NCBI RefSeq assembly: GCF_900168005.1
Contig: NZ_FUYP01000001.1
Span: 62,001 to 126,000, forward strand
Source: Sphingopyxis flava
GTDB taxonomy: Bacteria > Pseudomonadota > Alphaproteobacteria > Sphingomonadales > Sphingomonadaceae
Length of the DNA: 64,000 nucleotides
Reading direction: 5' to 3'
Part shown: piece after piece, positions 50,820 through 61,338 of the stretch
Layout: each line of letters begins with the position of its first letter
Numbering within the stretch: position 1 is the first letter of the stretch
The notes under the pieces: generated by a model
Database searches by the model: none
What the model was told of the DNA's origin: nothing
What the model saw: the letters and a program-made list of their open reading frames with translations, nothing else
Position numbers and translations under genes: made by a program

Positions 50820-53800
50820 ATGCCGATCTTTGCCGACTTTGCTCCCCCCATTCGCCCCGCGACCCCGCTGCGCGATGCAATCACCGCCGCTTATCGCAAG
50901 GACGAGGCCGAGGCCCTAGCGCCGCTGCTCGAGGCCGCAACGCTCTCCGATCCGCTGCGCGCCGACATCCGCGAAACCGCGCGCCGGATCGTCACGGCGC
51001 TTCGCGCAAATCGCAAGCGAAGCGGCGTCGAGGCGCTGGTGCAGGAATATTCGCTGTCGAGCGAGGAAGGCGTCGCCCTGATGTGCCTTGCCGAAGCGCT
51101 GCTGCGCATTCCCGACGATCCAACGCGTGATGCGCTGATCCGCGACAAGGTCGCTGACGGCGAGTGGAGCGCGCATCTTGGCGATGGCCGCTCGCTGTTC
51201 GTCAATGCCGCAACCTGGGGTCTCGTCGTGACGGGCAAACTCGTCGGCAGCGTCGACGACCGCGGACTCGGCGCTGCCCTCGCGCGGCTCGTCGCCCGCG
51301 CCGGGGAACCCGTTATCCGCCGCGGCGTCGACCTTGCGATGCGTCTGATGGGCGAACAATTCGTCACCGGCGAGACGATCGCCGAGGCGTTGAAGCGTGC
51401 CAAGGCGATGGAAGCCAAGGGCTTCGCCTATAGCTACGACATGCTCGGCGAGGCCGCGACGACGATGGCCGACGCCGACCGCTATTATGACGATTATCGG
51501 CGCGCGATCGACGCGATCGGCAAAGCGTCGGCGGGGCGCGGCGTCTATGCAGGGCCGGGCATCTCGATCAAGCTGTCGGCCCTCCACCCGCGTTATTCGC
51601 GCGCCCAGGCTGGCCGCGTTACCGGCGAGCTTCTGCCCCGGGTGAAGGCGCTCGCGCTTCAGGCCAAGGGTTACGATATCGGCCTCAACATCGACGCCGA
51701 AGAGGCCGACCGGCTCGAACTCTCGCTCGACCTTCTCGAAAGCCTCGCGCTCGATCCCGATCTTTCAGGCTGGGACGGGCTCGGCTTCGTCGTTCAGGCC
51801 TATGGCAAGCGCTGTCCGTTCGTGATCGACTGGATTGTCGATCTCGCCCGCCGCGCAGGCCGGCGGATCATGGCGCGGTTGGTCAAGGGCGCCTATTGGG
51901 ATGCCGAGATCAAGCGCGCGCAGGTCGACGGGCTCGAAGGCTTTCCGGTCTACACGCGCAAGGTCCACACCGACGTCGCCTATATCGCCTGCGCGCAAAA
52001 GCTGCTCGCCGCCACCGACGCCGTCTTTCCGCAGTTCGCGACGCATAATGCCCAGACGCTCGCCACCATCTACCACCTCGCGGGCGACGATTTCGCCACC
52101 GGGAAATATGAGTTCCAGTGCCTTCACGGCATGGGCGAGCCGCTCTACGAGCAGGTCGTCGGCACGAAGAAGCTGAACCGTCCGTGCCGCATCTACGCCC
52201 CCGTCGGGACGCACGAGACGCTGCTCGCCTATCTGGTGCGCCGCCTGCTCGAAAACGGCGCCAACTCCTCCTTCGTCAACCGCATCGCCGACCCCGCGGT
52301 GCCGGTCGAGGAACTCATCGCCGACCCGGCCGAAGTCGTCCGCGCAATGCCCCATCCGGGCGCGCAGCACGACCAGATCGCGCTTCCCGCCGATCTCTAC
52401 CCCGACCGCTGCAATTCGGCCGGGATCGACCTCAGCAACGAGCATCGGCTCGCCGCGCTGGCGGAAGCGCTGAAAGAAAGCGCCACGATCGACTGGCGCG
52501 CTGGCGCGGAGAATGGCGAAGGCACACCGCGCGCGGTCCTCAACCCCGCCGACCACCGCGATCGCGTCGGAACCGTCGTCGAAGCCTCCCCCGCCGCCGC
52601 GCGCGCCGCCGCGGCGCGCGCCGCCGCCTCCGGCTGGAGGGCAGTCCCCGCGGCCCAACGCGCGGCCATATTGGAGCGCGCTGCCGATGCGATGCAGGCG
52701 CGCATGCCGATCCTGCTCGGGCTCATCGTCCGCGAGGCTGGAAAATCGATCCCCAACGCAATTTCAGAGGTGCGCGAGGCGATCGATTTCCTGCGCTATT
52801 ATGCCGTACAGGCGCGTACGACCTTCGGCCCCGGCCAAGCGCCGCTCGGCCCCGTCACCTGTATCAGCCCGTGGAACTTCCCGCTCGCCATCTTCACCGG
52901 CCAAATCTCTGCGGCGCTCGTCGCGGGCAATCCGGTTCTCGCCAAGCCCGCCGAGGAAACGCCGCTGATCGCAGCCGAGGGTGTGCGCCTGCTTCACGAA
53001 GCAGGCGTGCCCGCCGACGCGCTGCAACTCGTTCCGGGTGACGGCGCGATCGGCGCGGCGCTGGTCGCGGCGCCCGAAACCGCGGGAGTCATGTTCACCG
53101 GATCGACCGAGGTCGCGCGGCTGATCCAGGCCGAACTCGCCAAGCGCTTGTCGCCCACGGGCAAGCCGATCCCGCTGATCGCCGAGACGGGCGGGCAGAA
53201 TGCGATGATCGTCGACAGTTCCGCGCTCGCCGAGCAGGTCGTCGGCGACGTCATCGCGTCGGCCTTCGACAGTGCGGGCCAGCGCTGTTCGGCGCTGCGC
53301 ATCCTCTGCCTGCAGGACGAGGTGGCCGACCGCACGCTCGCGATGCTGAAAGGGGCGCTCGCCGAACTTGCACTAGGACGCCCCGACCGGCTCGCGGTCG
53401 ACATCGGTCCCGTCATCACCGCCGAAGCCAAGGCAAATATCGAAAGGCATATCGAGGCGATGCGCGCCCTCGGACGCCGGATCGAGCAACTGCCCCTCCC
53501 CGCAGAGGCCGCGCACGGCACGTTCGTGCCGCCGACGATGATCGAGATCGACGACATCGCCGACCTGAAGCGCGAGGTTTTCGGCCCCGTTCTTCACGTT
53601 CTGCGCTACCGCCGTGAGCAACTGGGCGAGATAATCGACGCCATCAATGCGACGGGTTATGGATTGACCTTCGGCCTCCACACACGGCTCGACAAGACAA
53701 TCGCCGACGTGCTCGCGCGGGTGAGGGCGGGCAATTGCTACGTAAACCGGAACACCATCGGCGCGATCGTCGGCAGCCAGCCATTCGGCGGCTGCGGCCT

Positions 53801-54419
53801 TTCGGGTACCGGGCCGAAGGCGGGCGGCCCGCTCTATCTCGGCCGCCTGGTGAGCGTGCCGCCGGTGTTCGCCGCACGTGCGGGGCATCTTGGAACACCG
53901 ATCGGCGAATTCGCCGATTGGCTGAGCGCGCAGGGCGAAGCCGAGTCCGCTGCGATCGCCAGGCGCTATGAGAGCGCCTCGGCGCTCGGCGCCGAACTGC
54001 TGCTGCCCGGACCCGTGGGTGAGCGCAATGTCTATGCGCTCCACCCGCGCGGCCGCATCCTGATGCGCCCGGCAACGCGCGCTGGCCTCTTCGAACAGAT
54101 GGCGGCGGTGCTCGCGACCGGCAATCATGGCATCGTAGAGGGCATGGACCTGCCTGCCGCCCTCCCTCCGCGTGTCGCTGCGGCCTTTTCACCGGGCGGC
54201 GAGGGACCATTCGGCGCCGCGCTGGTCGAGGGCGATCCGGCGCATATCGCCGCGGCGGCAGCGGCGCTCGCTGCCCGTCCCGGCCCCATCGTTTCGCTCC
54301 ACGCTGCGACCGAAGTACCAGGCCTTGCCTATCATCCCGACTGGCTGCTCGAGGAGGTCGCTACCTCGATCAACACGACCGCTGCTGGCGGCAACGCCAG
54401 CCTGATGATGATCGGTTGA
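50820..54419 (+). CDS. putA: Bifunctional proline dehydrogenase / P5C dehydrogenase
   Basis: A 1199-residue PutA that oxidises proline to glutamate, at the inner membrane face. PRODH FAD domain at about 180-480 (YAGPGISIKLSALHPRYSRA, RLVKGAYWDAEIKRA, QFATHNAQTLATI), aldehyde dehydrogenase domain at about 550-1010 with Glu789 (ETGGQNAM) and nucleophile Cys823 (SAGQRCSALRI), then a C-terminal domain of about 180 residues. The ribbon-helix-helix DNA-binding domain of enteric PutA is absent, so regulation falls to the divergent Lrp-type protein. No clear ribosome site precedes the ATG. Confidence 0.96.
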   Translation: MPIFADFAPPIRPATPLRDAITAAYRKDEAEALAPLLEAATLSDPLRADIRETARRIVTALRANRKRSGVEALVQEYSLSSEEGVALMCLAEALLRIPDDPTRDALIRDKVADGEWSAHLGDGRSLFVNAATWGLVVTGKLVGSVDDRGLGAALARLVARAGEPVIRRGVDLAMRLMGEQFVTGETIAEALKRAKAMEAKGFAYSYDMLGEAATTMADADRYYDDYRRAIDAIGKASAGRGVYAGPGISIKLSALHPRYSRAQAGRVTGELLPRVKALALQAKGYDIGLNIDAEEADRLELSLDLLESLALDPDLSGWDGLGFVVQAYGKRCPFVIDWIVDLARRAGRRIMARLVKGAYWDAEIKRAQVDGLEGFPVYTRKVHTDVAYIACAQKLLAATDAVFPQFATHNAQTLATIYHLAGDDFATGKYEFQCLHGMGEPLYEQVVGTKKLNRPCRIYAPVGTHETLLAYLVRRLLENGANSSFVNRIADPAVPVEELIADPAEVVRAMPHPGAQHDQIALPADLYPDRCNSAGIDLSNEHRLAALAEALKESATIDWRAGAENGEGTPRAVLNPADHRDRVGTVVEASPAAARAAAARAAASGWRAVPAAQRAAILERAADAMQARMPILLGLIVREAGKSIPNAISEVREAIDFLRYYAVQARTTFGPGQAPLGPVTCISPWNFPLAIFTGQISAALVAGNPVLAKPAEETPLIAAEGVRLLHEAGVPADALQLVPGDGAIGAALVAAPETAGVMFTGSTEVARLIQAELAKRLSPTGKPIPLIAETGGQNAMIVDSSALAEQVVGDVIASAFDSAGQRCSALRILCLQDEVADRTLAMLKGALAELALGRPDRLAVDIGPVITAEAKANIERHIEAMRALGRRIEQLPLPAEAAHGTFVPPTMIEIDDIADLKREVFGPVLHVLRYRREQLGEIIDAINATGYGLTFGLHTRLDKTIADVLARVRAGNCYVNRNTIGAIVGSQPFGGCGLSGTGPKAGGPLYLGRLVSVPPVFAARAGHLGTPIGEFADWLSAQGEAESAAIARRYESASALGAELLLPGPVGERNVYALHPRGRILMRPATRAGLFEQMAAVLATGNHGIVEGMDLPAALPPRVAAAFSPGGEGPFGAALVEGDPAHIAAAAAALAARPGPIVSLHAATEVPGLAYHPDWLLEEVATSINTTAAGGNASLMMIG

Positions 54420-54423
54420 TCCG

Positions 54424-54957
54424 CTAGCGAAGCTGCCGCTTCTCGAGCTTGCGCGCGAGGGTGCGGCGATGCATGCCGAGCCGCCTCGCCGTTTCCGATA
54501 TGTTGAATCCCGTTTCAACGAGCGTCTGGTGGATATGCTCCCACTCGACGGTCTTGATCGATGAGGGCCGTGCGCCGAGCGGCGTGTCGACATTGCCCTC
54601 GGCCCGTTCGAATGCCGCCTCGATATCGTCGGTGTTCGAAGGCTTGGCGAGATAATAGGAGGCCCCAAGCTTGATCGCCTCGACAGCGGTTGCGATGCTC
54701 GCAAATCCTGTGAGGACGACGATACGCATCGCGGCATCTGCGGCGCGCAAGGTTTGGACGCAGGCGAGACCCGAGGCACCGCCGAGCTTGAGGTCGACCA
54801 CCGCATAGCCCGGCTGATAAGCCGCGAGTACGGCCTTCATCGCGTCGGGGCTCGCCGCGGTGCGAACCTCGTAGCCCCGCCGCTCGAATGAGCGTTTGAG
54901 CGTTCGCGCGAAGGCCTCGTCATCTTCGACGATCAGCAAGCGCCGCTGGTCGGTCAT
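54424..54957 (-). CDS. regA: RegA/ActR/PrrA-type redox response regulator
   Basis: A 177-residue response regulator. Receiver with LLIVEDDEAF, phospho-acceptor Asp55 in VVDLKLGG, Thr in VVLTGFASI and Lys in YYLAKPS. The C-terminal Fis-type HTH (about 130-177) reads WEHIHQTLVETGFNISETAR and RLGMHRRTLARKLEKR, near-invariant in RegA/ActR/PrrA. These proteins control respiration, carbon and nitrogen genes in response to redox state. Overlaps regB by four bases; putA converges four bases beyond its stop. Confidence 0.95.
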   Translation of the reverse strand: MTDQRRLLIVEDDEAFARTLKRSFERRGYEVRTAASPDAMKAVLAAYQPGYAVVDLKLGGASGLACVQTLRAADAAMRIVVLTGFASIATAVEAIKLGASYYLAKPSNTDDIEAAFERAEGNVDTPLGARPSSIKTVEWEHIHQTLVETGFNISETARRLGMHRRTLARKLEKRQLR

Positions 54958-56258
54958 GGCGCCTCTCCTTCAGGCCGGGCAATCGCCGAGATCGGCAGCA
55001 GAATGCGCACCCGGGCCCCTCCTTCGTCGCGGTTCGCAACGCTCGCGCCTCCGCCCAGCTTGCGCAGCACGTTGACGAGCAGAAACAATCCAAGCCCTCC
55101 GCCCGGCCGACCCTTTGTCGAACGATAAGGCTGGCCAAAATGTTCCAGCATTTCCTCGCTGAAGCCCGGACCGCGGTCGGCGATCTCGATCACGGCCATG
55201 TCGCCGTCGCGCGAGGCGGTGACGCCGATCCAGTCGGGCGAGACCTCGGCCGCATTGTCGAGCACATTGCCAATGACCTGTCGCAGCGCAGGGTCAGAGA
55301 CGATCGCGACGTCTGCGCCGAACACATCGTTGAATTCCACCGTTCCGGGCCGCCTTCCCGCGCGCGAATCCTCGACGATGTCGGTGAGGAAGGCACGCAT
55401 CGTGGTGAGACGCGGCGCAACCCCGCGGGCCTCGCCCGCCGACATCAGGATGCCGCTGACGATCGTCTTGCAGCGCTGCACCGCCGCGTCCATCTCGGCG
55501 AGATCTTCCTGCAGTTCCTCGTTCTTCGCGAGCTTCGGCGCGCGCCGCCAATCGCCGATCAGCACCGATAATGTCGAGAGCGGTGTACCAAGCTCATGTG
55601 CCGCGCCCGAGGCGAGCAGCCCCATGCGCACGATATGATCCTCTTCCGCCGCGCGCTGGCGCGCCGCGGCGAGCGCGGCATCGCGATCGCGCAAATTGCG
55701 GCTGATTCGCGTGACAAAGGCGACGAGGAGCACCGCGATCAGCACGAAGCACACGAGGCTGCCCTGCAGATAAAGGCCGAGCGGATCTGCCGCATAGCGC
55801 TGAGGCAGGAGCAGCGGCGTGGGTTCGATACTGAGGATAGCAAGCGCCGTCAGCGTTGCCCCAACAATCGTCCATGACGAGCGCGGCGAGAGCAGGATCG
55901 CGCCGATCACGACCTGCAGCAGGAAGAGCGAGGCGAAGGGATTGGAAAGCCCGCCGCTATGATGAAGCTGCCAGGCGAGCACCGCGACGTCGACGAGCAG
56001 CGCTGCCGTCAGTTCGATATTGGTCACCGCCCGGCCGCGTCCGAGCAATCCCAGGCTGGCAATATTGACGATGATCAGCGCCGCCACGGCGGCAAGGAGC
56101 GGCGCGAGCGGCAGCGCAATGCCCATCAGCCCGATCACGACGCCGATCGTTGCGAGTTGCCCTCCCACCGCGAGCCAGCGCAGCTGGATCAGCAACGTCA
56201 TGTTGCGCCGGCCGGCGTCGGCTTCGGGCAGCGCGGTCGTCATCGAGGTGTCGGCCAT
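54954..56258 (-). CDS. regB: RegB/PrrB-type redox sensor kinase
   Basis: A 434-residue sensor kinase with six predicted membrane helices between about residues 22 and 185. The quinone-binding motif GGLSNPF (102-108) is intact. H-box GLLASGAAHELGTPLSTLSV with His221, and the redox-active Cys equivalent at Cys263 (QRCKTIV), 42 residues later, close to the 40-residue gap of Rhodobacter capsulatus RegB (His225, Cys265). The ATP-binding region has LDNAAEVSP, DRGPGF and GGGLGLFL. Start at the ATG that shares a base with the surf1 stop. Reads the quinone pool or redox state and phosphorylates RegA. Confidence 0.95.
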   Translation of the reverse strand: MADTSMTTALPEADAGRRNMTLLIQLRWLAVGGQLATIGVVIGLMGIALPLAPLLAAVAALIIVNIASLGLLGRGRAVTNIELTAALLVDVAVLAWQLHHSGGLSNPFASLFLLQVVIGAILLSPRSSWTIVGATLTALAILSIEPTPLLLPQRYAADPLGLYLQGSLVCFVLIAVLLVAFVTRISRNLRDRDAALAAARQRAAEEDHIVRMGLLASGAAHELGTPLSTLSVLIGDWRRAPKLAKNEELQEDLAEMDAAVQRCKTIVSGILMSAGEARGVAPRLTTMRAFLTDIVEDSRAGRRPGTVEFNDVFGADVAIVSDPALRQVIGNVLDNAAEVSPDWIGVTASRDGDMAVIEIADRGPGFSEEMLEHFGQPYRSTKGRPGGGLGLFLLVNVLRKLGGGASVANRDEGGARVRILLPISAIARPEGEAP

Positions 56259-56971
56259 CAGGAGTCCATATTGGGCCGAAGCCGCGCTGAACGCCACAAT
56301 AACCAGGAAAAATAAAGGCTGATCCCTCCAAGCGCGAACCAGGTCAGCGCATAGACGAGATGCGGGTCGCGAAAGCGCACCACCGTGAGCCCGCCCGCTG
56401 GATAGCCTCCTGCATTGGGGGCCGCGTCGGCATCGAGGAAATAGGGCGCCACGCGGTCCAATCCGCGGGCCTTGGCGATTCCCGCCACGTCGCGCGAATA
56501 CCACCGATCCCGGGCCGCGTCGTTGGCGCGCAGAAAGGCGCCGCCGGGCTCGCTCATGCGCAGCAGACCCTTAACGGTCAGGGTCCCCGCCGGATTGCCC
56601 GCCGCGCGCGCCGCTGCCTCGCGCTTGTCTCTCGGCACGAAGCCGCGATTGACGATGAGAGTAAAGGTCGGGGTATCGAGCGGGGTGAGCAGCCAATAGC
56701 CCGCGCCGCGCTCGGTGACCGCCTGCACGAGCGTTTCGCGGTCGTGGCGGAAGCGGCCGGTTGCCACGATGCGGCGGTAAGCGTCGTCGCCGGCCGAAAG
56801 ACCCGGCCATTCGGCGGGGCCCGGCGCTGCCACCGGCGCCCGGTGGATGCGCGCGCTCACGGCTGCAATCAACTCGTGCTTCCACGCGCGCCGTTCGATC
56901 TGCCAGATGCCGAGCGCGGCAAAGCCCGCCGCGAGAAGCAGCGTCAGCGTCATCAGCAGCCGGCGTTTCAC
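56258..56971 (-). CDS. SURF1-family oxidase assembly protein
   Basis: A 237-residue inner-membrane SURF1 protein that helps assemble haem-copper oxidases. An N-terminal helix (about 5-22, LLMTLTLLLAAGFAALGIWQ) and a C-terminal helix (about 208-230) flank a periplasmic domain. GIWQIERRAWKHELI and TLIVNRGFVPRDKREAAAR are SURF1 hallmarks. It overlaps cyoD by four bases and regB by one. Here it serves a quinol oxidase operon. Confidence 0.92.
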   Translation of the reverse strand: MKRRLLMTLTLLLAAGFAALGIWQIERRAWKHELIAAVSARIHRAPVAAPGPAEWPGLSAGDDAYRRIVATGRFRHDRETLVQAVTERGAGYWLLTPLDTPTFTLIVNRGFVPRDKREAAARAAGNPAGTLTVKGLLRMSEPGGAFLRANDAARDRWYSRDVAGIAKARGLDRVAPYFLDADAAPNAGGYPAGGLTVVRFRDPHLVYALTWFALGGISLYFSWLLWRSARLRPNMDS

Positions 56972-57345
56972 GGCAGCTGGTTCATGTCATGCGGCATCGG
57001 CATCATGTTGGTGTTGAGGTGATGCATGACCCAGAGCGATCCTGCGAGCGCGATGCCCAGCACGATGATCGTGAAGACGAGCGAGGTCAACGACCAGCCG
57101 CCTTCCGCCTTCGGCGTCATGTGGAGGAAAAAGATCATGTGAACCACGATCTGTACCACGGCGAATGCCATGATGATGGCAGCCGTCGTGCCCGGCGAGA
57201 GCGGCATCGTCATTACCAGCCAGAAGGGTATGGCAGTCAACAGGACCGACAGCGCAAAGCCGATCAGATAGTCGCGCATCGAGGCGTGCGGCATCTCGAT
57301 CTCGCGGGGATGCGCTGCATCGCCCTGGTTGGGTTCAAGGCTCAT
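56968..57345 (-). CDS. cyoD: Cytochrome o ubiquinol oxidase subunit IV
   Basis: A 125-residue membrane subunit with three helices (about 27-45, 52-74, 84-104). [20 protein letters not shown] and [17 protein letters not shown] are typical of CyoD/QoxD. It aids assembly of the copper centre in subunit I. The start overlaps cyoC by four bases. Confidence 0.93.
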   Translation of the reverse strand: MSLEPNQGDAAHPREIEMPHASMRDYLIGFALSVLLTAIPFWLVMTMPLSPGTTAAIIMAFAVVQIVVHMIFFLHMTPKAEGGWSLTSLVFTIIVLGIALAGSLWVMHHLNTNMMPMPHDMNQLP

Positions 57346-57971
57346 TGCAGCATTCCCATCAGATAGACGATCGTGAAGACGCCAATCCACACGACGTCGA
57401 GAAAGTGCCAGAACATCGAAAGGCACATGACGCGGCGCCTGTTCGCGGCGATCAGTCCGTGCTTGCCGAGCTGGACCATCAACGTCAGCAGCCACAGGAT
57501 GCCGAATGTTACGTGGAGCCCGTGCGTCCCCACCAGCGTGAAGAAGGCCGAGAGAAACGCGCTGCGCTGCGGCGTTGCACCGATATGAAAGAGGTGCTGG
57601 AACTCATAGAGCTCGATCGCGAGGAAGGCCGCGCCGAAGAGCGCGGTCACTGCGAGCCAGATCTGCGTTTCGCGCACCTTGCCTTGCTGCATCTGGAGGA
57701 CGGCAAAGCCATAGGTAATCGACGAGAAGAGCAGCATTGCGGTGTTGACCGCGACCAGCGGCAGATCGAACAGGTCCTTGGGCGCGGGGCCTGCGGCATA
57801 ATTGCCGCCGAGCACCGCATAGCATGCGAAAAGGATCGCAAAAATGAGGCAGTCGCTCATCAGATAGATCCAGAAGCCCAGCATCGTGCTGTGCCCCTCC
57901 GGATGAGCGTGCTCACCAATGTCGTAGAAGCGCAGCTCTTCGTGCGCGGCGGCGAGGGTCTTGGTGCTCAT
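57342..57971 (-). CDS. cyoC: Cytochrome o ubiquinol oxidase subunit III
   Basis: A 209-residue subunit III with five membrane helices. [26 protein letters not shown]-type [12 protein letters not shown] and [18 protein letters not shown] are family markers. It lies one base after the cyoB stop and overlaps cyoD. Confidence 0.94.
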   Translation of the reverse strand: MSTKTLAAAHEELRFYDIGEHAHPEGHSTMLGFWIYLMSDCLIFAILFACYAVLGGNYAAGPAPKDLFDLPLVAVNTAMLLFSSITYGFAVLQMQQGKVRETQIWLAVTALFGAAFLAIELYEFQHLFHIGATPQRSAFLSAFFTLVGTHGLHVTFGILWLLTLMVQLGKHGLIAANRRRVMCLSMFWHFLDVVWIGVFTIVYLMGMLQ

Positions 57972-57972
57972 G

Positions 57973-59985
57973 TCAGACTCCAGCCGCCGCGAGCTGGCGG
58001 GTGCGCGCCTCCTCGACCGCGGCGACCGTTGCTGCCGGTATGTCGAGTTCGCGCCTGTAATTGAAGGTATGGGCGATCGCAGCGCCAACCAGCGCGACGA
58101 AGCTTGCCCCTGCGAGCCACCAGATGTGCCAGACGAGCGCGAACCCCAACACCAGGCTGATCCCGGCAAGGACGATACCGGTGCCGGTATTGGCCGGCAT
58201 ATGGATATCGCGAAAACCCTTAACCGGCCTCTCGTGCCCGCGGCGCTTCATGTCATGCCATGCGTCGAGATCGTGGATCACCGGCGTGAAGGCGAAGTTA
58301 TAGTCGGGTGGCGGTGAACTTGTCGCCCACTCGAGCGTGCGGCCGTCCCAGGGGTCGCCGGTTTCGTCGCGAAGCTGGTTGCGGCGCCAGATGCTGACCG
58401 CAAACTGGATCAGCATCGCAGCAATGCCCACGGCGATCACCGCGGCGCCGACGCCCGCCACGAGGAACCATATCTGCAGGCTCGGGTCGTCAAACACGCG
58501 CATCCGGCGGGTAACCCCCATCAGGCCCAGGATATAGAGCGGCATGAAGGCAAGCCAGAAGCCCACGACCCAGCACCAGAAGCTCACCTTGCCCCAGAAG
58601 ATGTCGAGCTTGAAGCCGAACGCCTTGGGCCACCAGTAGTTGATCGCGGCAAAAAGGCCGAACAAGACGCCGCCGATGATGACATTGTGGAAATGCGCAA
58701 CGAGGAAGAGCGAGTTGTGCAGCACGAAGTCGGCGGGAGGCACGGCGAGAAGCACCCCGGTCATGCCGCCGACGACGAAGGTCAGCATGAAGGCGACGGT
58801 CCACATCATCGGCAGTTCGAAGCGAATGCGGCCGCGGTACATGGTGAAGAGCCAGTTGAAGAGCTTTGCGCCCGTCGGAATCGAGATCACCATCGTCGTG
58901 ATCCCGAAAAAGCTGTTTACGCTGGCACCCGAGCCCATGGTGAAGAAATGGTGCAGCCACACGATGTAGCTCAGAATCGTGATGCAGACCGTCGCATAGA
59001 CCATCGAGGTGTAACCGAAGAGCCGTTTGCCCGAGAAGGTCGAGGTGACTTCGGAGAAGACGCCGAACAGCGGCAGGATGAGGATGTAGACTTCGGGGTG
59101 ACCCCAGATCCAGATGAGGTTCACATACATCATCGGCGAGCCGCCGAAGTCGTTGGTGAAGAAATTCGTCCCGACATAGCGGTCGAGCGTCAGCAACGCG
59201 AGCGTCGCCGTGAGAACCGGGAAGGTCGCGACAATCAGAATATTGGCGCACAGGCTCGTCCAGGTGAAGACGGGCATCTTCATCAGCCGCATGCCCGGCG
59301 CGCGCAGCTTGAGCATGGTCACGATCAGGTTGATGCCCGACAAGGTCGTGCCGACGCCCGCGATCTGGAGCGACCAGATATAGTAATCGACGCCGACATT
59401 GGGACTATATGCGATCCCCGAAAGCGGCGGATAGGCGAGCCAGCCGGTTTGCGCGAATTCACCGACGAACAGCGAGATCATGCAGAGCACTGCGCCTGCA
59501 GCCGTCATCCAGAAGCTGAAATTGTTGAGGAAGGGAAAGCTGACATCGCGCGCGCCGATCTGGAGCGGGACGATGTAGTTCATCAGCCCGGTAATGAACG
59601 GCATCGCGACGAAGAAGATCATGATCACGCCGTGCGCGGTAAACACCTGGTCATAATGGTGCGCGGGCAGATAGCCTTCAGACCCCCCGAAGGCCATCGC
59701 CTGCTGGAGCCGCATCATGATCGCGTCCGCAAAGCCGCGCAGGAACATGATGAGCCCGAGGATCATGTACATGATCCCGATGCGCTTATGGTCGACGGTG
59801 GTGAACCATTCCTTCCACAAATAGCCCCAGAGGCGGTATTTGGTGATCGCACCCACGAGCGCGAGGCCGCCGATCGCAACAACGATGAAGGTGGCAACGA
59901 GGATTGGCTCGTGGAGTGGCAGCGCGCCGAGCGACAGCTTGCCAAGCAGCGGGCTTGTTTCCAGAGCGGGATGGGGCGTCATCAT
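57973..59985 (-). CDS. cyoB: Cytochrome o ubiquinol oxidase subunit I
   Basis: A 670-residue haem-copper subunit I with about 15 helices. The His-Tyr pair that binds CuB is in [23 protein letters not shown] gives the two CuB His residues; [11 protein letters not shown] carries the haem ligands. It reduces oxygen to water and pumps protons using ubiquinol. There is no CuA-type cytochrome c input because subunit II lacks CuA. The start is MM; either ATG could be used. Haem o synthase (cyoE) is not in the cluster. Confidence 0.96.
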   Translation of the reverse strand: MMTPHPALETSPLLGKLSLGALPLHEPILVATFIVVAIGGLALVGAITKYRLWGYLWKEWFTTVDHKRIGIMYMILGLIMFLRGFADAIMMRLQQAMAFGGSEGYLPAHHYDQVFTAHGVIMIFFVAMPFITGLMNYIVPLQIGARDVSFPFLNNFSFWMTAAGAVLCMISLFVGEFAQTGWLAYPPLSGIAYSPNVGVDYYIWSLQIAGVGTTLSGINLIVTMLKLRAPGMRLMKMPVFTWTSLCANILIVATFPVLTATLALLTLDRYVGTNFFTNDFGGSPMMYVNLIWIWGHPEVYILILPLFGVFSEVTSTFSGKRLFGYTSMVYATVCITILSYIVWLHHFFTMGSGASVNSFFGITTMVISIPTGAKLFNWLFTMYRGRIRFELPMMWTVAFMLTFVVGGMTGVLLAVPPADFVLHNSLFLVAHFHNVIIGGVLFGLFAAINYWWPKAFGFKLDIFWGKVSFWCWVVGFWLAFMPLYILGLMGVTRRMRVFDDPSLQIWFLVAGVGAAVIAVGIAAMLIQFAVSIWRRNQLRDETGDPWDGRTLEWATSSPPPDYNFAFTPVIHDLDAWHDMKRRGHERPVKGFRDIHMPANTGTGIVLAGISLVLGFALVWHIWWLAGASFVALVGAAIAHTFNYRRELDIPAATVAAVEEARTRQLAAAGV

Positions 59986-59999
59986 TATTCTCGTCGCGA

Positions 60000-61175
60000 T
60001 CAGGATTGCGGCGACGGCGCGGGCCGTGCGCCAAAAGCGGCCATGGTTGGGGCGGGGCGCGGCAGACCGGCGCCGGTGAGCGGGGTCAGATCGGCGGCGC
60101 GCGCGTCAGGCCGATCAGCGCTCGCGGCCGGCGGCGCGCTGCACAGCGCTCCGACGTAGCGCCGGCCCCAATATCCAGCCCCGGTCCCGCGCGCGGCGAA
60201 TTTGTCGTAAGTGAGGCTTCTCACATTGCCGAGCCCCGCGACACCCGCCCCGCCCGCGGCGTCGATCGACATCATATCGTGCATGCACATCTTGCCCGGT
60301 TCGACGCACATGTTGACGATCGCGTCGAAGAGCTGGGGCTCGACGGCAGCAAACCGCTGCGCGGGGACTTTCTCGCTCGGCTTCTCAAGCTTGAGATAGG
60401 CGGACCGATCGAGCGTTCCGCCGCCCGCCTTTGTTGCCGCGACCCAGGCTGAAAAATCCGAATCGCTAAGGCTCTTCACGGCAAAACGCATGTCGGAAAA
60501 TCCTGCCCCCGAATAATTGGCCGAGAATCCCGAAAATTCCCCCGTCTTGTTGAAAACGCCGTGGAGTTTGGTCTCCATACCCGGCATCGCATAAATCTGT
60601 CCTGCGAGCGCCGGGATGTAAAAGCTGTTCATCACCGAGGAGGAGGAGATGCGAAACCGCACCGGGCGATGGGTGGGAAGCGCTAGTTCGTTGACGCTCG
60701 CAATCCCCTGCTTGGGGTAAATGAACAGCCACTTCCAGTCGAGTGCGACGACCTGCACTTCGACCGGCTCAACGGCAGCGCTCACGGCCTGCCCGGGCGC
60801 GATGCGCGCGAGCGGACGATAGGGATCGAGCAGATGCGTTGCGACCCAGGTGAGCGCCCCAAGGCAGATGATGATGAGGAGCGGCGCTGCCCAGATCACC
60901 AGTTCAAGCTGGGTCGAATGATCCCAGTCGGGCTTGTAGGTCGCCTCTTTGTTCGCCGCGCGGTAGCGCCATGCGAAAACGACCGTCAGGATCATAACCG
61001 GTACGATGATCAGCAGCATCAACCCGGTCGAGATGAGGATCAGATTGCCCTGCTGACGCGCCACATCACCCGCAGGATCCAGTACGACCAGGTCGCATCC
61101 GGCAAGCAGCGGCAGCAGGCCGAGCAGCGCGAGCGGCCGGAATCGGGCGTTCGAACGGGACAATTTCTGGGGCAT
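60000..61175 (-). CDS. cyoA: Cytochrome o ubiquinol oxidase subunit II
   Basis: A 391-residue lipoprotein subunit II. The lipobox LLAGC gives acylated Cys27. Two helices (about 43-65 and 88-110) precede the cupredoxin domain with [20 protein letters not shown] and [20 protein letters not shown]. CuA ligands are missing as expected in quinol oxidases. [14 protein letters not shown] is typical of CyoA. A Pro/Ala-rich tail of about 60 residues extends beyond the family core. It leads the seven-gene operon; cyoB starts 14 bases later. Confidence 0.94.
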   Translation of the reverse strand: MPQKLSRSNARFRPLALLGLLPLLAGCDLVVLDPAGDVARQQGNLILISTGLMLLIIVPVMILTVVFAWRYRAANKEATYKPDWDHSTQLELVIWAAPLLIIICLGALTWVATHLLDPYRPLARIAPGQAVSAAVEPVEVQVVALDWKWLFIYPKQGIASVNELALPTHRPVRFRISSSSVMNSFYIPALAGQIYAMPGMETKLHGVFNKTGEFSGFSANYSGAGFSDMRFAVKSLSDSDFSAWVAATKAGGGTLDRSAYLKLEKPSEKVPAQRFAAVEPQLFDAIVNMCVEPGKMCMHDMMSIDAAGGAGVAGLGNVRSLTYDKFAARGTGAGYWGRRYVGALCSAPPAASADRPDARAADLTPLTGAGLPRPAPTMAAFGARPAPSPQS

Positions 61176-61338
61176 AACCGCGCGCCTACCCCTTGCTTGC
61201 TCGAGTTCACATAGGACATTTTGTCCAATCCCCGCGCGGGACGCTTTGGCGCAGGGGGTATTCCATCGAGGGGTCGTGCCCCTGTTTCCGACTCGCGCGC
61301 CCATATGCTAGGGTGCCAGCAGCAGGACCCGAAGATCA

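Noticed and set aside
58687..60159. A 490-codon plus-strand frame opposite cyoB and cyoA
   Set aside because: Extremely rich in His, Arg and Asp as expected from the complement of membrane-protein codons; no support.
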